The notes under the pieces were generated by a model. That model was not told where the DNA came from, did not search any database, and saw only the letters and a list, made by a program, of their open reading frames with translations. Shown piece by piece: positions 50,594 through 59,222 of a DNA stretch of 64,000 nucleotides (its first letter is position 1; the number at the start of each line of letters is the position of its first letter). The stretch is from NCBI GenBank assembly GCA_009917455.1, contig QZDS01000005.1:175084-239083 (forward strand), written 5' to 3'. The stretch comes from a bacterium 1xD8-48. Its GTDB lineage: Bacteria > Bacillota > Clostridia > Lachnospirales > Lachnospiraceae. Position numbers and translations under genes: made by a program.

Positions 50594-50866
50594 CAATTGA
50601 AAAGCAAAGCAACAAATCAAAGGCTGTGAACGTGCAAAGTAGCAGATTATTTTCCGTCAGAGAGAGGAAGTCGGCGGCTGAAAGCTTCCTCAGGTTCAGA
50701 TAATATGTGAATTTCCCACGGAAGCTTTCAGACTGAAAACATAGTTATCTGTAAAGTAGGTTTGGACGTGACACGCGTTAAGTGAAAGAGCGCCTGCTAA
50801 CCGGCAGGAACTTGGGTGGTACCGCGGAAATTTTTCGTCCCTTGCGCCATGCGCAGGGGACTTTTT
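50594..50866 (+). ncRNA. T-box leader (tRNA-Phe sensing) with terminator
   Basis: The T-box core GGGTGGTACCGCGG is at 50814-50827, the bulge that pairs with the free CCA end of uncharged tRNA. Upstream, CTGAAAGCTTCC pairs with GGAAGCTTTCAG to form Stem I, and the 3' side of its loop reads GTGAATTTCCC, giving TTC (Phe) at 50713-50715 as the specifier. The terminator GTCCCTTGCGC/GCGCAGGGGAC with TTTTT lies at 50836-50866. When tRNA-Phe is uncharged, the antiterminator forms and pheS-pheT are read. Confidence 0.93.
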
Positions 50867-50875
50867 GCGCGAGTA

Positions 50876-51083
50876 ATGAGTCAGGCGCGGGTGCCTGCAC
50901 CCGCATCTGACGAATACCGCGACAGTGAGGCGAAGCCGAACGGCGGCAATGAGCCGGGGGAGAATGTATTATAATACATTCTCATTCGGCGAATGTCGCG
51001 GTAGCGAGGCGAAGCCGAACGGTGCGGACAACGAGTCAGGCGCGGGTGCCTGTACCCGCATCTGGCGAATACCGCGACAGCCG
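50876..51083 (+). repeat. Three tandem copies of a hairpin repeat between T-box and pheS
   Basis: Units at about 50876-50944, 50948-51022 and 51030-51083 share the flanks GAGTCAGGCG..., GGCGAATACCGCGACAG and GAGGCGAAGCCGAACGG but have different central stems. Unit 1 has GCGGGTG/CACCCGC, unit 2 has an 11-base perfect palindromic arm beginning AGAATGTATTA (50961-50982), and unit 3 has GCGGGT/ACCCGC. The pattern of constant frame with a varying stem is typical of a folded, mobile intergenic repeat. It lies between the T-box terminator and the pheS start, in the transcribed leader, and fills the rest of the gap 50867-51112. Confidence 0.75.
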
Positions 51084-51112
51084 GCATAAACAATGAAGGA
51101 AAGGAAAGAGCG

Positions 51113-52132
51113 ATGAAAGAGAAATTAGAGCAGATTAAGGCGGAGGCCTTAAAGCAGATTCAAAACAGTGACGCCCTGGATAAATTAAACGATATCAGAG
51201 TCAATTATCTTGGGAAAAAAGGCGAGCTTACCGCTGTCTTAAAGAGCATGAAGGATGTGGCGGCGGAAGAACGTCCGAAAATCGGACAGATGGTAAACGA
51301 GACAAGGCAGGAAATCGAGACCGTTTTAGAGCAGGCAAAGACGAAAATGGAGAGGGCTGTTCTGGAAGCCAGAATGAAAAACGAAACCATTGATGTGACG
51401 CTTCCGGCAAAAAGGAGTAAAATGGGACACCGCCATCCAAGCACGATTGCCCTGGAAGAGGTGGAGAGAATTTTTATCGGCATGGGCTATGAGGTGGTAG
51501 AAGGCCCGGAGGTAGAGACCGATTACTATAATTTTGAAGCCCTGAACATTCCCGCCGACCATCCGGCAAAGGACGAGCAGGATACCTTTTTCCTTAACGG
51601 AGACTTCCTGCTTCGCACCCAGACCTCAAGCACCCAGGTTCATGAGATGGAAAAGGGAAAGCTTCCCATCCGCATGATTGCCCCTGGCAGAGTGTTCCGC
51701 TCCGACGAAGTAGACGCAACTCATTCCCCCTCCTTCCATCAGGTGGAGGGTCTGGTAATCGACAAACACATTACCCTTGCGGATTTGAAAGGGACTCTTG
51801 CGGAATTTGCAAGAGAGCTTTTCGGAGAGGAGACGAAAGTAAAATTCCGTCCTCATCATTTCAACTTCACAGAGCCCAGCGCGGAAATGGACGTCTCCTG
51901 CTTCAAGTGCGGCGGCAAGGGCTGCCGTTTCTGTAAAGGTTCAGGCTGGATTGAGATTTTGGGCTGCGGCGTGGTTCATCCCAACGTGCTTTCCATGAGC
52001 GGCATAGACCCGGAGAAATATACCGGCTTTGCATTCGGAATCGGGCTTGAGAGAATCGCTCTCCTCAAATATGAAATAGACGACATGAGACTGCTCTACG
52101 AAAACGATATCCGGTTTTTGAAACAATTTTAG
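51113..52132 (+). CDS. pheS: Phenylalanyl-tRNA synthetase alpha subunit
   Basis: Catalytic subunit (339 residues) of the alpha2beta2 enzyme. An N-terminal coiled coil (about 1-85) binds tRNA. The catalytic domain has HPSTIALEEVERIFIGMGYE (motif 1), RTQTSSTQVHEMEKGKLPIR with FRSDEVDATHSPSFHQVEGL (motif 2) and FAFGIGLERIALLKYEIDDM (motif 3). ATG 51113 follows AAGGAAAGGAAAGAGCG. Controlled by the T-box upstream and followed by pheT after 115 bases. Confidence 0.97.
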   Translation: MKEKLEQIKAEALKQIQNSDALDKLNDIRVNYLGKKGELTAVLKSMKDVAAEERPKIGQMVNETRQEIETVLEQAKTKMERAVLEARMKNETIDVTLPAKRSKMGHRHPSTIALEEVERIFIGMGYEVVEGPEVETDYYNFEALNIPADHPAKDEQDTFFLNGDFLLRTQTSSTQVHEMEKGKLPIRMIAPGRVFRSDEVDATHSPSFHQVEGLVIDKHITLADLKGTLAEFARELFGEETKVKFRPHHFNFTEPSAEMDVSCFKCGGKGCRFCKGSGWIEILGCGVVHPNVLSMSGIDPEKYTGFAFGIGLERIALLKYEIDDMRLLYENDIRFLKQF

Positions 52133-52247
52133 CCCGTAAAATGAGGAAAATCAGAGATTTTCCGAATGCAGCGCTGCAGGTGAAGTGATTTCAGATAGCG
52201 GCAGAGCTGCAAGATGAAATAAATTCAGACAGAAAGGAAAAATCAAA

Positions 52248-54668
52248 ATGAACACTGCATTGTCATGGATAAAGGCTTACGTGCCTGACCTTACATGTAC
52301 AGACCAGGAATATAGCGACGCAATGACCTTAAGCGGAACAAAGGTGGAAACCTTTGAAAGACTGGATAAAAATCTGGAAAAAATAGTGATTGGACAGATT
52401 TTAAAAATTGAAAAGCACCCGGACGCCGATAAACTGATTGTCTGCCAGGTGGATATCGGAAACCAAACCATCCAGATAGTGACGGGCGCTCCCAACGTAA
52501 AGGAAGGGGACAAAGTGCCCGTGGTGCTTGACGGCGGCAGGGTGGCGGGAGGCCACGATGGCGGGCCGATGCCGGAAGAAGGGATTGAAATTAAGGCCGG
52601 AAAGCTCCGTGGAGTTGAGTCAAACGGAATGATGTGCTCCATTGAGGAGCTTGGCTCAGACAGAAATATGTACCCGGAAGCCCCTGAAAACGGCATTTAC
52701 ATTTTTCAGGAGGATGTGCAGCCAGGCGCCGACGCTGTTGAAGCCCTTGGCATGAGAGATTCCGTATTTGAATATGAAATCACCTCTAACAGAGTGGATT
52801 GCTACAGTGTACTGGGAATTGCAAGAGAGGCAGCGGCAACCTTCCGCAAGCCCTTTATCGCTCCGGTGGTGGAAGTAAAAGAAAACGGAGAGGATGTCAA
52901 TGATTATATTTCGGTAGAAGTAAAAGACCCGGATTTGTGCAGCAGATACTGTGCAAGGGTCTGCACCAATATCAAAATCGCGCCTTCTCCGGAATGGATG
53001 CAAAGGAGGCTGCGCGCCAGCGGTATCCGTCCCATCAACAATCTGGTGGACATTACCAATTATGTGATGGAGGAGTACGGCCAGCCAATGCATGCTTTTG
53101 ACCTGGATACCGTTGCAGGTCATAAGATTATTGTCCGACGTGCCAAGGACGGGGATGAGTTCCAGACACTGGACGAGCAGGTGCGGAAGCTGGACGGAAA
53201 TATTCTCATGATTTGCGATGCGGAGAAAGAAATCGGCATAGCGGGCATTATGGGAGGGGAAAACAGTAAGATTACTGACGATGTCAAAACCGTACTTTTT
53301 GAAGCGGCAACCTTTAACGGCCCCAATATCCGCAAATCCGCCAAACGTCTGGGACTGCGTACGGATGCTTCCGGCAAATTTGAAAAGGGACTGGACCCCC
53401 ACAATGCGGAGGCGGCAATCAACCGTGCCTGCCAGCTGATTCAGGAATTGGGATGCGGAGAAGTGGTGGGCGGAATGGTGGATGTCTGCCAGCCCATGAA
53501 AGACAAGGTCAGGATTCCTTTTTGCCCCGACAGAGTAAATGCCCTTCTCGGCACGGAAATATCAGAAAATGATATGCTGGATATTTTCAAAATGCTGGAA
53601 ATCGAATATGATGAGAGTGCAAACGAGCTGGTTGCCCCTACCTGGCGGCAGGATTTGGAATGCCAGGCGGATATTGCGGAGGAAGTGGCAAGATTTTACG
53701 GCTATGATAAAATTCCTTCCACCCTTCCCACAGGGGAAGCCACCTCTGGAAAGCTTTCCTATAAGCTCCGCATTGAGCAGAAAGCAAGGGATATTGCCGA
53801 GTACTGCGGCTTTTCACAGGGAATGTGCTATTCCTTTGAAAGCCCCAAGGTGTTTGACAGGCTTTTACTGCCGGCTGACTCGCCTTTGCGGAAGGCAATT
53901 GTGATTTCCAATCCTTTAGGAGAGGATTTCTCCATTATGAGAACGATTTCCCTGAACGGAATGCTGACCTCACTGGCTACCAATTATAATAGAAGAAACA
54001 AAGATGTGCGCCTCTATGAGCTGGGAAATATTTATCTGCCCTGTGAATTACCGCTGACGCGGCTTCCTGACGAGAGGATGCAGTTCACGCTTGGAATGTA
54101 TGGCGACGGGGATTTCTATACCATGAAAGGCGTGGTGGAGGAATTTTTTGAAGCTGTGGGAATGAACGGGAAAATCACCTATATTCCCGGAGCGCAAAAG
54201 CCTTTCCTCCATCCCGGACGTCAGGCAGAAATTGAATATGGCGGCGATGCAGTGGGTTATCTGGGCGAAGTGCATCCGCTTGTATGCAGGAATTATGATA
54301 TCGGAACAAAGGCTTATGTGGCGGTTCTGGATATGCCTGTGATATTGGGAAAGACTACCTTTGACAGAAAATACGAAGGAGTTGCAAAATACCCGGCTGT
54401 CACGAGAGATATCAGCATGGTAGTTCCAAAGGATATTATGGCGGGCCAGATTGAGGATATGCTTGTCACAAGAGGCGGAAAAATGCTGGAATCCTGTCAG
54501 CTGTTTGATATTTATGAAGGCGAGCAGATTAGGGAAGGCTTTAAGTCAATGGCCTATACACTTACTTTCCGCGCGAAGGACCGCACGCTGGATGAAAACG
54601 ACGTGACCGCCGCCATGAAGAAAATATTAAACGGACTGGAAAGCATGGGAATTGAATTGAGACAGTAA
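52248..54668 (+). CDS. pheT: Phenylalanyl-tRNA synthetase beta subunit
   Basis: 806 residues, normal length. An N-terminal tRNA-binding OB domain (IGQILKIEKHPDADKLIVCQ, VTGAPNV), then the B3/B4 editing domain (MRDSVFEYEITSNRVDCYSV, GIRPINNLVDITNYVM), B5 (AEEVARFYGYDKIPSTLP), the catalytic-like core and the C-terminal ferredoxin-fold anticodon-binding domain (VAKYPAVTRDISMVV, YTLTFRAKDRTLDENDV). ATG 52248 follows GAAAGGAAAAATCAAA. Followed at once by a hairpin repeat. Confidence 0.97.
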   Translation: MNTALSWIKAYVPDLTCTDQEYSDAMTLSGTKVETFERLDKNLEKIVIGQILKIEKHPDADKLIVCQVDIGNQTIQIVTGAPNVKEGDKVPVVLDGGRVAGGHDGGPMPEEGIEIKAGKLRGVESNGMMCSIEELGSDRNMYPEAPENGIYIFQEDVQPGADAVEALGMRDSVFEYEITSNRVDCYSVLGIAREAAATFRKPFIAPVVEVKENGEDVNDYISVEVKDPDLCSRYCARVCTNIKIAPSPEWMQRRLRASGIRPINNLVDITNYVMEEYGQPMHAFDLDTVAGHKIIVRRAKDGDEFQTLDEQVRKLDGNILMICDAEKEIGIAGIMGGENSKITDDVKTVLFEAATFNGPNIRKSAKRLGLRTDASGKFEKGLDPHNAEAAINRACQLIQELGCGEVVGGMVDVCQPMKDKVRIPFCPDRVNALLGTEISENDMLDIFKMLEIEYDESANELVAPTWRQDLECQADIAEEVARFYGYDKIPSTLPTGEATSGKLSYKLRIEQKARDIAEYCGFSQGMCYSFESPKVFDRLLLPADSPLRKAIVISNPLGEDFSIMRTISLNGMLTSLATNYNRRNKDVRLYELGNIYLPCELPLTRLPDERMQFTLGMYGDGDFYTMKGVVEEFFEAVGMNGKITYIPGAQKPFLHPGRQAEIEYGGDAVGYLGEVHPLVCRNYDIGTKAYVAVLDMPVILGKTTFDRKYEGVAKYPAVTRDISMVVPKDIMAGQIEDMLVTRGGKMLESCQLFDIYEGEQIREGFKSMAYTLTFRAKDRTLDENDVTAAMKKILNGLESMGIELRQ

Positions 54669-54760
54669 TTGTGGTAAGGAGGGACCCACGCAGCGGGAGG
54701 ATTCCTTATCACCAGGCAGACGCTGGCGAACTTTAGTTCGCATTGAATGCGTCTGCTCCA
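54669..54760 (+). repeat. Intergenic hairpin repeat, family B, copy 1
   Basis: It begins TTGTGGTAAGGAGGGACCCA immediately after pheT and contains two hairpins. GGTAAGGA pairs with TCCTTATC. Then GGCAGACGC pairs with GCGTCTGCTCC, with an inner GCGAAC/GTTCGC stem. Two related copies lie after tmRNA at 57667-57806. No long T-run, so it is not a simple terminator. Confidence 0.7.
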
Positions 54761-54777
54761 AAAATCAGGAGGCAGAG

Positions 54778-56226
54778 ATGGAAACAAAAAACACATGGAA
54801 AACTTATAATGACGAGCAGCTAAAAGCAGTTGACACTTTTGCAGACGAATACAGAAGCTTTCTGGACGCGGGAAAGACAGAGCGAGAGTGCGTTGACCTC
54901 ATTGTGGACATGGCGGAGCAGCAGGGCTATCAGGAGCTTGAAAAAGTGATGAAAGCAGGCGGGAGACTTAAGAAGGGCGATAAGGTGTACTCTGTCTGCA
55001 TGAATAAATCGGTAGCAATGTTCCGCATCGGGGAGCGCCCTATGGCGGAGGGAATGAATATTCTCGGAGCCCATATCGACTCGCCCAGGCTGGATATCAA
55101 ACAGAATCCGCTTTATGAAGACGGCGGTTTTGCCTATCTCGATACCCATTATTACGGTGGCGTCAAGAAATATCAGTGGGTGGCAATTCCCCTTGCCATT
55201 CACGGGGTAATTGTGAAAAAGGACGGAACCACTGTGGAAATCAATATCGGGGAAAACGAAGACGACCCTGTATTTTTCATTTCCGATTTGCTGATTCATC
55301 TGGCGGCGGAGCAGCTTGAAAAGAAAGCTTCCAAGGTAATCGAAGGGGAGGCTCTCGACCTGATTATCGGAAACAGGCCTTTTGTATTTGGCAAAGAGCA
55401 GGGTGGGGAAAAGAAAGAGGAAAATGCCGCAGAGGGGAAGGACGACAAGAAGGACGCCGCCGATGCAGTTAAAAAAGGAATCCTGAATATTTTGAAGGAA
55501 AACTATGACGTGGAGGAAGAAGACTTTCTTTCCGCAGAGCTGGAAGTGGTGCCGGCCGGAAAGGCAAGGGAAGCCGGTTTTGACCGCAGCATGATTCTGG
55601 CTTACGGTCAGGACGACAGGGTGTGCGCCTTTACGTCCCTGAAAGCAATGCTCGAAGTGGAGGACACCGACAGAACGGCGTGCTGTCTGCTTGTGGATAA
55701 AGAGGAAATCGGCAGCGTGGGCGCAACAGGAATGCAGTCCAGATTTTTCGAAAATGTTGTGGCGGAAGTGATGAACCTTACGGGGGAATATTCAGAGCTG
55801 AATGTGAGAAGATGCCTTTCTTCCTCCTGCATGCTTTCCTCCGATGTGAGCAGCGCCTTTGACCCGGCTTTTGCGACCAGCTTTGATAAGAAAAACGTTG
55901 CTTATTTAGGCGGCGGAATGGTGCTCAACAAATTTACAGGAGCCAGAGGAAAATCAGGCTCTAACGATGCAAATGCTGAGTATCTGGCATATCTGCGCCG
56001 GATTTTTGCGGAAGGAGAAGTGAATTTCCAGACGGCGGAGCTTGGCAGAGTTGACCTTGGCGGCGGCGGAACCATCGCTTATATCCTCGCGCTGTACGGC
56101 ATGAACGTCATCGACAGCGGCGTGGCGGTGCTCAGTATGCATGCGCCCTGGGAGGCCACCAGCAAGGCTGATGTGTTTGAGGCAAAAAGAGGCTATGAGT
56201 CATTCTTAAGAGGAGCCGGTTTTTGA
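54778..56226 (+). CDS. apeB: M18 family aminopeptidase
   Basis: A 482-residue zinc aminopeptidase removing N-terminal residues, with acidic or neutral ones preferred in the family; cytoplasmic, forming large dodecamers in known members. Metal and catalytic motifs: [35 protein letters not shown] and VLSMHAPWE. An extra Lys/Glu/Asp-rich insertion (about 205-225) interrupts the domain, as is usual in the clostridial branch. ATG 54778 follows AGGAGGCAGAG. Its stop overlaps the queA start by one base. Confidence 0.93.
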   Translation: METKNTWKTYNDEQLKAVDTFADEYRSFLDAGKTERECVDLIVDMAEQQGYQELEKVMKAGGRLKKGDKVYSVCMNKSVAMFRIGERPMAEGMNILGAHIDSPRLDIKQNPLYEDGGFAYLDTHYYGGVKKYQWVAIPLAIHGVIVKKDGTTVEINIGENEDDPVFFISDLLIHLAAEQLEKKASKVIEGEALDLIIGNRPFVFGKEQGGEKKEENAAEGKDDKKDAADAVKKGILNILKENYDVEEEDFLSAELEVVPAGKAREAGFDRSMILAYGQDDRVCAFTSLKAMLEVEDTDRTACCLLVDKEEIGSVGATGMQSRFFENVVAEVMNLTGEYSELNVRRCLSSSCMLSSDVSSAFDPAFATSFDKKNVAYLGGGMVLNKFTGARGKSGSNDANAEYLAYLRRIFAEGEVNFQTAELGRVDLGGGGTIAYILALYGMNVIDSGVAVLSMHAPWEATSKADVFEAKRGYESFLRGAGF

Positions 56227-57251
56227 TGAAAACGTCGGATTTTTATTTTGAGCTGCCGCAGGAACTGATTGCCCAGGATCCTTTGGAGGAGAGGAGTGCG
56301 TCCCGTATGCTAATCCTTGACAAAAATACCGGGGCGACCAGGCATGAAAACTTTAAAAATATCATAAACTATCTCAAGCCGGGAGACTGCCTGGTGTTAA
56401 ATAACACAAAGGTGCTTCCGGCCAGGCTCCTTGGTGTCAAGGAGGATACCGGCGCGGCAGTAGAGGTGCTTTTGCTCAGGCGGCGGTCAGGAGACGTCTG
56501 GGAGACGCTGGTAAAGCCCGGAAAGAAGCTTCGCCCCGGAGCGAAAGTAAGCTTTGGCGACGGGCTTTTGCGGGCGGAAATTCTGGAAATAGAGGCGGAA
56601 GGGAATCGTCTGGTACGGTTTTTCTATAACGGAATTTTTGAGGAGGTTTTGGACAGACTGGGAGAAATGCCGCTGCCGCCTTATATTACCCATAAGCTGC
56701 AGGATAAAAACCGTTACCAGACCGTTTATGCCAGATACGACGGCTCGGCAGCTGCGCCTACGGCAGGACTTCACTTTACGGAAGAACTTTTACATGAGAT
56801 AGAGGAAAAGGGGGTAAAGTTGGCCTATGTGACACTTCATGTGGGCCTTGGCACTTTCCGCCCGGTAAAGGTCGAGAATATTCTGGAGCATCACATGCAT
56901 TCCGAGTATTATCAGATAACCGCTGAGGCGGCGGAGACGATTAATGAAGCAAAAAGAAGCGGCTGCAGGGTGATTTGTGTGGGAACCACAAGCTGCCGAA
57001 CGGTGGAAAGCGCAGCGGATGAAAACGGGCTCCTGCAGGCATGCAGCGGAAATACCGAAATCTTCATTTATCCCGGATACCGTTTCAAAGTGCTGGACTG
57101 CCTGATTACCAATTTTCACCTGCCAGAGTCCACGCTGGTGATGCTGGTCAGCGCCCTTGCAGGACGGGAGCATGTGCTTGAGGCTTACCGGGAGGCTGTG
57201 GAGGAAAGATACCGATTTTTTTCGTTTGGCGATGTAATGCTTGTAAAATAA
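56226..57251 (+). CDS. queA: tRNA preQ1(34) S-adenosylmethionine ribosyltransferase-isomerase
   Basis: 341 residues. QueA transfers the ribosyl part of S-adenosylmethionine to preQ1 in the tRNA anticodon loop, the penultimate step to queuosine. It reads [20 protein letters not shown], then [47 protein letters not shown] and [22 protein letters not shown] 56226 overlaps the last base of the apeB stop, so translation is coupled. TTG 56223 in the same frame is less likely. No other que genes are nearby. Confidence 0.96.
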   Translation: MKTSDFYFELPQELIAQDPLEERSASRMLILDKNTGATRHENFKNIINYLKPGDCLVLNNTKVLPARLLGVKEDTGAAVEVLLLRRRSGDVWETLVKPGKKLRPGAKVSFGDGLLRAEILEIEAEGNRLVRFFYNGIFEEVLDRLGEMPLPPYITHKLQDKNRYQTVYARYDGSAAAPTAGLHFTEELLHEIEEKGVKLAYVTLHVGLGTFRPVKVENILEHHMHSEYYQITAEAAETINEAKRSGCRVICVGTTSCRTVESAADENGLLQACSGNTEIFIYPGYRFKVLDCLITNFHLPESTLVMLVSALAGREHVLEAYREAVEERYRFFSFGDVMLVK

Positions 57252-57275
57252 CGGTATTTTGAACGAAAACAGGGC

Positions 57276-57304
57276 TTGCATTTTAACATTCAATTTATTA
57301 TAAT
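57276..57304 (+). promoter_or_regulatory. Promoter for tmRNA
   Basis: TTGCAT (57276-57281), 17 bases, perfect TATAAT (57299-57304). The mature tmRNA 5' end begins about 12 bases after the -10 box. Confidence 0.8.
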
Positions 57305-57316
57305 AAAATTGAACAG

Positions 57317-57662
57317 GGGATAGTAAAGGTTTCGACAGGGGTCTTGCAGCTGGAGAAGCTATCCGCAGGCGATGCGTCAAATCGCAAAACTAAATATAAA
57401 CGCTGAAGATAATTTAGCATACGCTGCCTAATGGCAGCTGTTCGCCCTGATGCACCTGCACATCAGGATGCGGGCATCGACTATGCAGGAAACGACACGG
57501 ACTAAGCTTTGTCTCCGTGGGCGTATCATGAAGCTACCAAATAAACCGGGGTGTCGATTTCCTGGTTTAGGAGGGAATGAGGGTTTCCCGAAATAACCGA
57601 CTATGATAGTAGAAGGACAGGGAATAGGTCTTTGGACGCGGGTTCGACTCCCGCCTATTCCA
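57317..57662 (+). ncRNA. ssrA: Transfer-messenger RNA (tmRNA)
   Basis: Rescues stalled ribosomes and tags the unfinished protein. GGGATAG (57317-57323) pairs with CTATTCC (57655-57661) as the acceptor stem. The 5' part continues TAAAGGTTTCGACAGGGG and the T-arm reads GCGGGTTCGACTCCCGC, both hallmark sequences. CCA is not encoded after the discriminator A. The resume frame from GCA 57384 to TAA 57429 gives the tag AKLNINAEDNLAYAA, with the usual protease-recruiting AA end. Overlapping open frames in this region are not genes. Confidence 0.95.
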
Positions 57663-57666
57663 TTAC

Positions 57667-57806
57667 TTGTGGTAAGGAGGGACCTACGGAGTGGGAGGAT
57701 GCCTTATCACCTGGCAGACACCCACGAACGAAGTTCGTACAGGAATGTGTCTGCTCCATTACTTGTGGTAAGGAAGGACCCACGAAGTGGGTCCTTCCTT
57801 ATTACG
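57667..57806 (+). repeat. Intergenic hairpin repeat, family B, copies 2 and 3
   Basis: Copy 2 (57667-57758) has the same two-hairpin plan as copy 1 after pheT, with changed arms: GGCAGACAC pairs with GTGTCTGCTCC, and the inner stem is CGAAC/GTTCG. Copy 3 (57763-57806) keeps only the first part, folded as one perfect stem of 14 pairs, AAGGAAGGACCCAC/GTGGGTCCTTCCTT, and ends in TTATTACG. Both start ATTACTTGTGGTAAGGA, and copy 2 joins directly to the tmRNA 3' end. Copy 3 could act as the tmRNA terminator. Confidence 0.75.
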
Positions 57807-57837
57807 AATATAAGAAGTAACAGAAAGGAAGAAGTTT

Positions 57838-58455
57838 GTGGCGGACAGAAGTGATTTAGTGGTAGAAGGCTATTGTTTCGGCTCTCAGAACGATGCGCAG
57901 AGAGCGCAGGCGGAACTTAAAAAGGCGGAATTTTTTGAATCCAGGCTTGCGGGACGGAACGCGCAGAATGTGCTTGCGGTATACAATAAAATTTTGGATG
58001 AAAAGGTATTTGTCACTCCCGCAGGTTGGGAATATTTAAGAAAGCTGCAGGCGCAGCTTAAGGAGATGGGGGTGCAGGATGAAAAAATAAGGCCGGTTCC
58101 TCTTTTCGTAACCTTTGCCCATGAAGAGGAAAAGCCGGCGGCAAGGGAGAGAATTATTCCCAAAAAGAAAAAAGACACGGCAAGGAGCGCGCTGAGAACA
58201 TCGGTGCTTATCAACATTGCGCTGGCAATCCTTGTGGGGGTTATGTTTTTCATTGCAATAACCAGCGATAATCCCAACATTATTAATTACAGGAATGCGG
58301 TGCTTGACGAATATGCCTCATGGGAGCAGGAGCTGACAACAAGAGAGAAGGAAGTGCGGAAAAAGGAAATAGAGCTTCGAATAGGAAGCGGCACAGAAGA
58401 AGCGCCGGCAGACGGAGAAATTTCAAAAGAAGATAAAATTCCGGCGGGAGAATAG
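57838..58455 (+). CDS. Membrane protein of unknown function with cytoplasmic N-domain and coiled coil
   Basis: 205 residues. An N-terminal soluble domain (about 1-100) starts DLVVEGYCFGSQNDAQRAQA. A very basic stretch (PKKKKDTARSALR) precedes a single transmembrane helix (about 121-142). A charged coiled-coil segment (about 155-182, TTREKEVRKKEIEL) and an acidic tail lie on the other side. Start GTG 57838 after AAAGGAAGAAG. It lies 59 bases before a response regulator on the same strand and may belong to that signalling unit. Family not recognised. Confidence 0.7.
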   Translation: MADRSDLVVEGYCFGSQNDAQRAQAELKKAEFFESRLAGRNAQNVLAVYNKILDEKVFVTPAGWEYLRKLQAQLKEMGVQDEKIRPVPLFVTFAHEEEKPAARERIIPKKKKDTARSALRTSVLINIALAILVGVMFFIAITSDNPNIINYRNAVLDEYASWEQELTTREKEVRKKEIELRIGSGTEEAPADGEISKEDKIPAGE

Positions 58456-58514
58456 TACATTTCACATTTTCAACATATTTACAGGGTACAATAAAATCAG
58501 GAGATGAAGGTGAA

Positions 58515-59192
58515 ATGGAGAGACTGAAAATTCTTGTAGTAGATGACGAAGCCAGAATGCGAAAGTTGGTAAAAGATTTTCTGGTGAAAAGCAGTTATGA
58601 CGTGATGGAAGCCGAGGACGGAAGTCAGGCATTGGATATTTTTTATGAGCAAAAGGATATTGCGCTGATTATCCTTGATGTCATGATGCCGAAATTAGAC
58701 GGCTGGGAGGTTTGCAGGGAAATCAGGCAGTATTCCAGGGTACCCGTCATCATGCTGACCGCCAAGTCGGATGAGAGGGATGAGCTTTTAGGTTTTCAGC
58801 TTGGGGTGGACGAGTATATTTCCAAGCCGTTCAGTCCAAAGATTCTGGTGGCCAGAGTGGAAGCCATCCTGCGCAGAACCAATCAGCTCGGAAGCGAGCA
58901 GACCCTTGCGGCGGGGGGGATTGTCATTGATAAAGCAGCCCACAGCGTTGCCATTGACGGAAAATCCATAGACCTCAGCTATAAGGAGTTTGAGCTTCTG
59001 GCTTATTTTCTTGAAAATAAAGGAATCGCATTGTCGCGTGAAAAAATATTAAATAATGTGTGGAATTATGACTATTTTGGAGACGCCAGAACCATAGATA
59101 CCCATGTGAAGAAGCTGCGCAGCAAAATGGAAGGAAAGGGTGAGCTTATTAAAACCATATGGGGGATGGGCTATAAATTTGATGTGGAATAG
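58515..59192 (+). CDS. OmpR/PhoB-family response regulator
   Basis: 225 residues. Receiver domain with Asp10/Asp11, phospho-acceptor Asp55 in LIILDVMMPKLDG, Thr82 in MLTAKSD and Lys104 in YISKPFSP. Winged-helix DNA-binding domain from about 128, with LSYKEFELLAYFLENKGIAL, LNNVWNYDYFGDARTIDTHV and KTIWGMGYKFD. Together with the kinase 30 bases downstream it forms a complete two-component system of the envelope-sensing type. Target genes are unknown. ATG 58515 follows GGAGATGAAGGTGAA. Confidence 0.94.
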   Translation: MERLKILVVDDEARMRKLVKDFLVKSSYDVMEAEDGSQALDIFYEQKDIALIILDVMMPKLDGWEVCREIRQYSRVPVIMLTAKSDERDELLGFQLGVDEYISKPFSPKILVARVEAILRRTNQLGSEQTLAAGGIVIDKAAHSVAIDGKSIDLSYKEFELLAYFLENKGIALSREKILNNVWNYDYFGDARTIDTHVKKLRSKMEGKGELIKTIWGMGYKFDVE

Positions 59193-59222
59193 AGAAATAA
59201 ATTTCATACAAAAGCTGGAGGT

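Noticed and set aside
50961..50982. TATAAT inside the palindrome of hairpin repeat 2 as a second pheS promoter
   Set aside because: No -35 box at a proper distance; it is explained by the palindrome.
57603..57854. Open frames of about 60-83 codons across the tmRNA 3' half and hairpin repeats
   Set aside because: They overlap the tmRNA acceptor/T-arm and the inverted repeats. Repeated peptide segments only mirror the DNA repeats.
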